A DNA stretch of 64,000 bases from Dactylosporangium siamense. GTDB taxonomy: Bacteria > Actinomycetota > Actinomycetes > Mycobacteriales > Micromonosporaceae. Each line of letters opens with the position of its first letter. Position 1 is the stretch's first letter. The position numbers and the translations under genes were made by a program. Below, one piece after another: positions 62,961-64,000 of the stretch. The notes beneath the pieces were generated by a model. That model worked only from the letters and a program-made list of their open reading frames with translations, did no database searches and had not been told where the DNA came from. The stretch spans positions 30,339 through 94,338 of the forward strand of contig NZ_BONQ01000166.1 of NCBI RefSeq assembly GCF_016862795.1. Reading direction: 5' to 3'.

Positions 62961-64000
62961 TTGAGCGACACCACCGACGTCACGTCGGATGTCTCGAGCG
63001 ACCGCGCCGCGGTCGAGGCCGACGGCGCCGAGGCCGGGGCGACGCGTCGGCGCCGCTCAGGCACCGGGTTGTCCGGCATGCTGCTGCCTGAGCTGCAGAG
63101 CCTGGCCGCCTCGTTGGGCATCTCCGGCACCGCGCGGATGCGCAAGGGTGAGCTGGTGACGGCCATCCAGGAGCGTCAGGCCGGCGAGTCGCGCCCCGCC
63201 GCCGCTGCCACCACTTCGGCTGCCCCTGCCGCCACGGCCGCCCCCGCCCGGGCCGCCCGGGCCGAGGCGCGGACCGCCGAGCCGTCGGAGCAGGACTGGC
63301 CGTCCGCCACGCAGGGCGCGGCTGAGGCTCCTGTTGCCCGTTCCCCTCGCCGGGCCACCAGGGCCGCCGGGCCGCCGGAGCCGCGGGCGACCGCGTCGGC
63401 CGCGTCGGCCGCCGAGGCCCCCGCCGCTCCCGCCGCCGTGGAGCAGGCCGCCGAGCCGACCGCAGAGCCCGCCGCCGAGGCCGCCGAGCGTCCGGCCCGC
63501 ACCCGGAGCGCCCGGGCCGAGCGCACCGCCGAGCGGGTGGAGCGCGCCGAGCGTCCTGAGCGCGCCGAGCGGACCGAGCGTCCTGAGCGCGCCGAGCGCA
63601 CCGAACGCGCGGCCGAGCGCGCCGAGCGTCCGGAGCGGGCCGAGCGCCCGGAGCGGGCCGAGCGTGGTGAGCGCGCCGAACGCGGCGAGCGCACCGAGCG
63701 TGGTGAGCGGGCCGAGCGCAACGACCGGGCCGAGCGCACCGGCGAGCGGACCGCGGAGCGCACCGACCGCAACAGCGGCGGCGACCGCGGCGACCGCGCC
63801 GCCGGCGACCGCAACCAGCGCGGCAGCTTCAACCAGGCCGAGGACGACGGCGACGACGACGGCACCGGCCGGCGCGGGCGCCGCAGCCGGTTCCGGGACC
63901 GCCGCCGCGGCCGTGACCGCGACGGCGAGCAGGTGCAGCCGGCCGGCGCCGCGACCGCCCGTGGTGGTGGCAACGAGCCGCAGGTCAGCGACGACGACAT
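62961..64000 (+). CDS. rho: Transcription termination factor Rho, N-terminal part
   Basis: The frame starts at TTG 62961 (AAGGAAT upstream) and is open to the window edge (346 codons). Residues about 30-70 form the Rho N-terminal SAP-like domain (TGLSGMLLPELQSLAASLGI, MRKGELVTAIQERQ). Then comes an insertion of more than 250 residues: Ala/Pro-rich, then Arg/Glu repeats (ERAERPERAER type), then RGDR/RNQRG segments and an acidic DDGDDD run. This is the long RNA-binding insertion typical of actinobacterial Rho. The RNA-binding and ATPase cores lie beyond the window. Confidence 0.9.
   Translation, partial: MSDTTDVTSDVSSDRAAVEADGAEAGATRRRRSGTGLSGMLLPELQSLAASLGISGTARMRKGELVTAIQERQAGESRPAAAATTSAAPAATAAPARAARAEARTAEPSEQDWPSATQGAAEAPVARSPRRATRAAGPPEPRATASAASAAEAPAAPAAVEQAAEPTAEPAAEAAERPARTRSARAERTAERVERAERPERAERTERPERAERTERAAERAERPERAERPERAERGERAERGERTERGERAERNDRAERTGERTAERTDRNSGGDRGDRAAGDRNQRGSFNQAEDDGDDDGTGRRGRRSRFRDRRRGRDRDGEQVQPAGAATARGGGNEPQVSDDD

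Overview
The window is about 70% G+C, with strongly G/C-biased third codon positions, GTG/TTG starts and many 4-base ATGA/GTGA gene overlaps. It carries the conserved actinobacterial order argS-lysA-hom-thrC-thrB-rho. A Micromonosporaceae-like actinobacterium (Actinoplanes or Dactylosporangium type) is my best guess; the phylum is secure and the family is inferred.

Left part (1-36.4 kb, mostly accessory chromosome). A copper locus (P-type ATPase, His-rich membrane-anchored protein, CopZ-like chaperone) runs divergently from csoR, with two CsoR-type operator palindromes between them. Two paralogous secreted GH30 hydrolases with different carbohydrate-binding tails follow. Then come an SDR/XRE-regulator pair and a divergent two-component system/ABC-FtsX exporter locus. 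In that locus, three gene junctions or leaders carry tandemly duplicated start-stop 'minicistrons'. Next are a long imperfect inverted repeat, a large DUF4132 protein full of in-frame tandem repeats, a VOC/ECF41 sigma/FAD-oxidoreductase cluster, a MerR (BmrR-like) regulator, a dienelactone hydrolase, and a divergent pair of a barstar-like protein and a membrane protein with a PemK/MazF-like C-terminus. A run of secreted proteins follows: an ExeM/NucH-type nuclease with chitin-binding modules, a subtilase-like shell without a catalytic domain, and an SGNH hydrolase with a fascin-like tail. Small LysR, VOC, YdeI and SDR genes close the region.

Middle part (36.4-51.75 kb). This is an actinomycete integrative and conjugative element (AICE) in tRNA-Arg(CCG). 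It has integrase, excisionase, a DnaB-N/DUF3987 replication protein, an FtsK-like DNA translocase, a DUF2637 spread protein, a DUF6284-like protein, GntR regulators with CTAG-core operators, a HAD hydrolase and several small proteins. A 131-bp near-identical direct repeat (36770-36900 and 51591-51721) marks the ends. The left repeat is preceded by the 3' remnant of a second, related integrase fused to a truncated sigma-factor gene, so two elements have used this tRNA. The cargo is one clearly lower-GC 1279-residue protein with an Mrr-type nuclease domain followed by a NACHT NTPase, the architecture of bacterial NLR-like anti-phage proteins.

Right part (51.8-64 kb, core chromosome). A DUF305/DUF3105 pair, argS, lysA, hom, thrC, an SPFH/small ribbon-helix-helix-like pair beside a strong palindromic operator, an MFS transporter, thrB and the 5' part of rho, which has a long charged N-terminal extension. 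The threonine/lysine genes form the aspartate-family pathway, interrupted by the SPFH-MFS block on the other strand.
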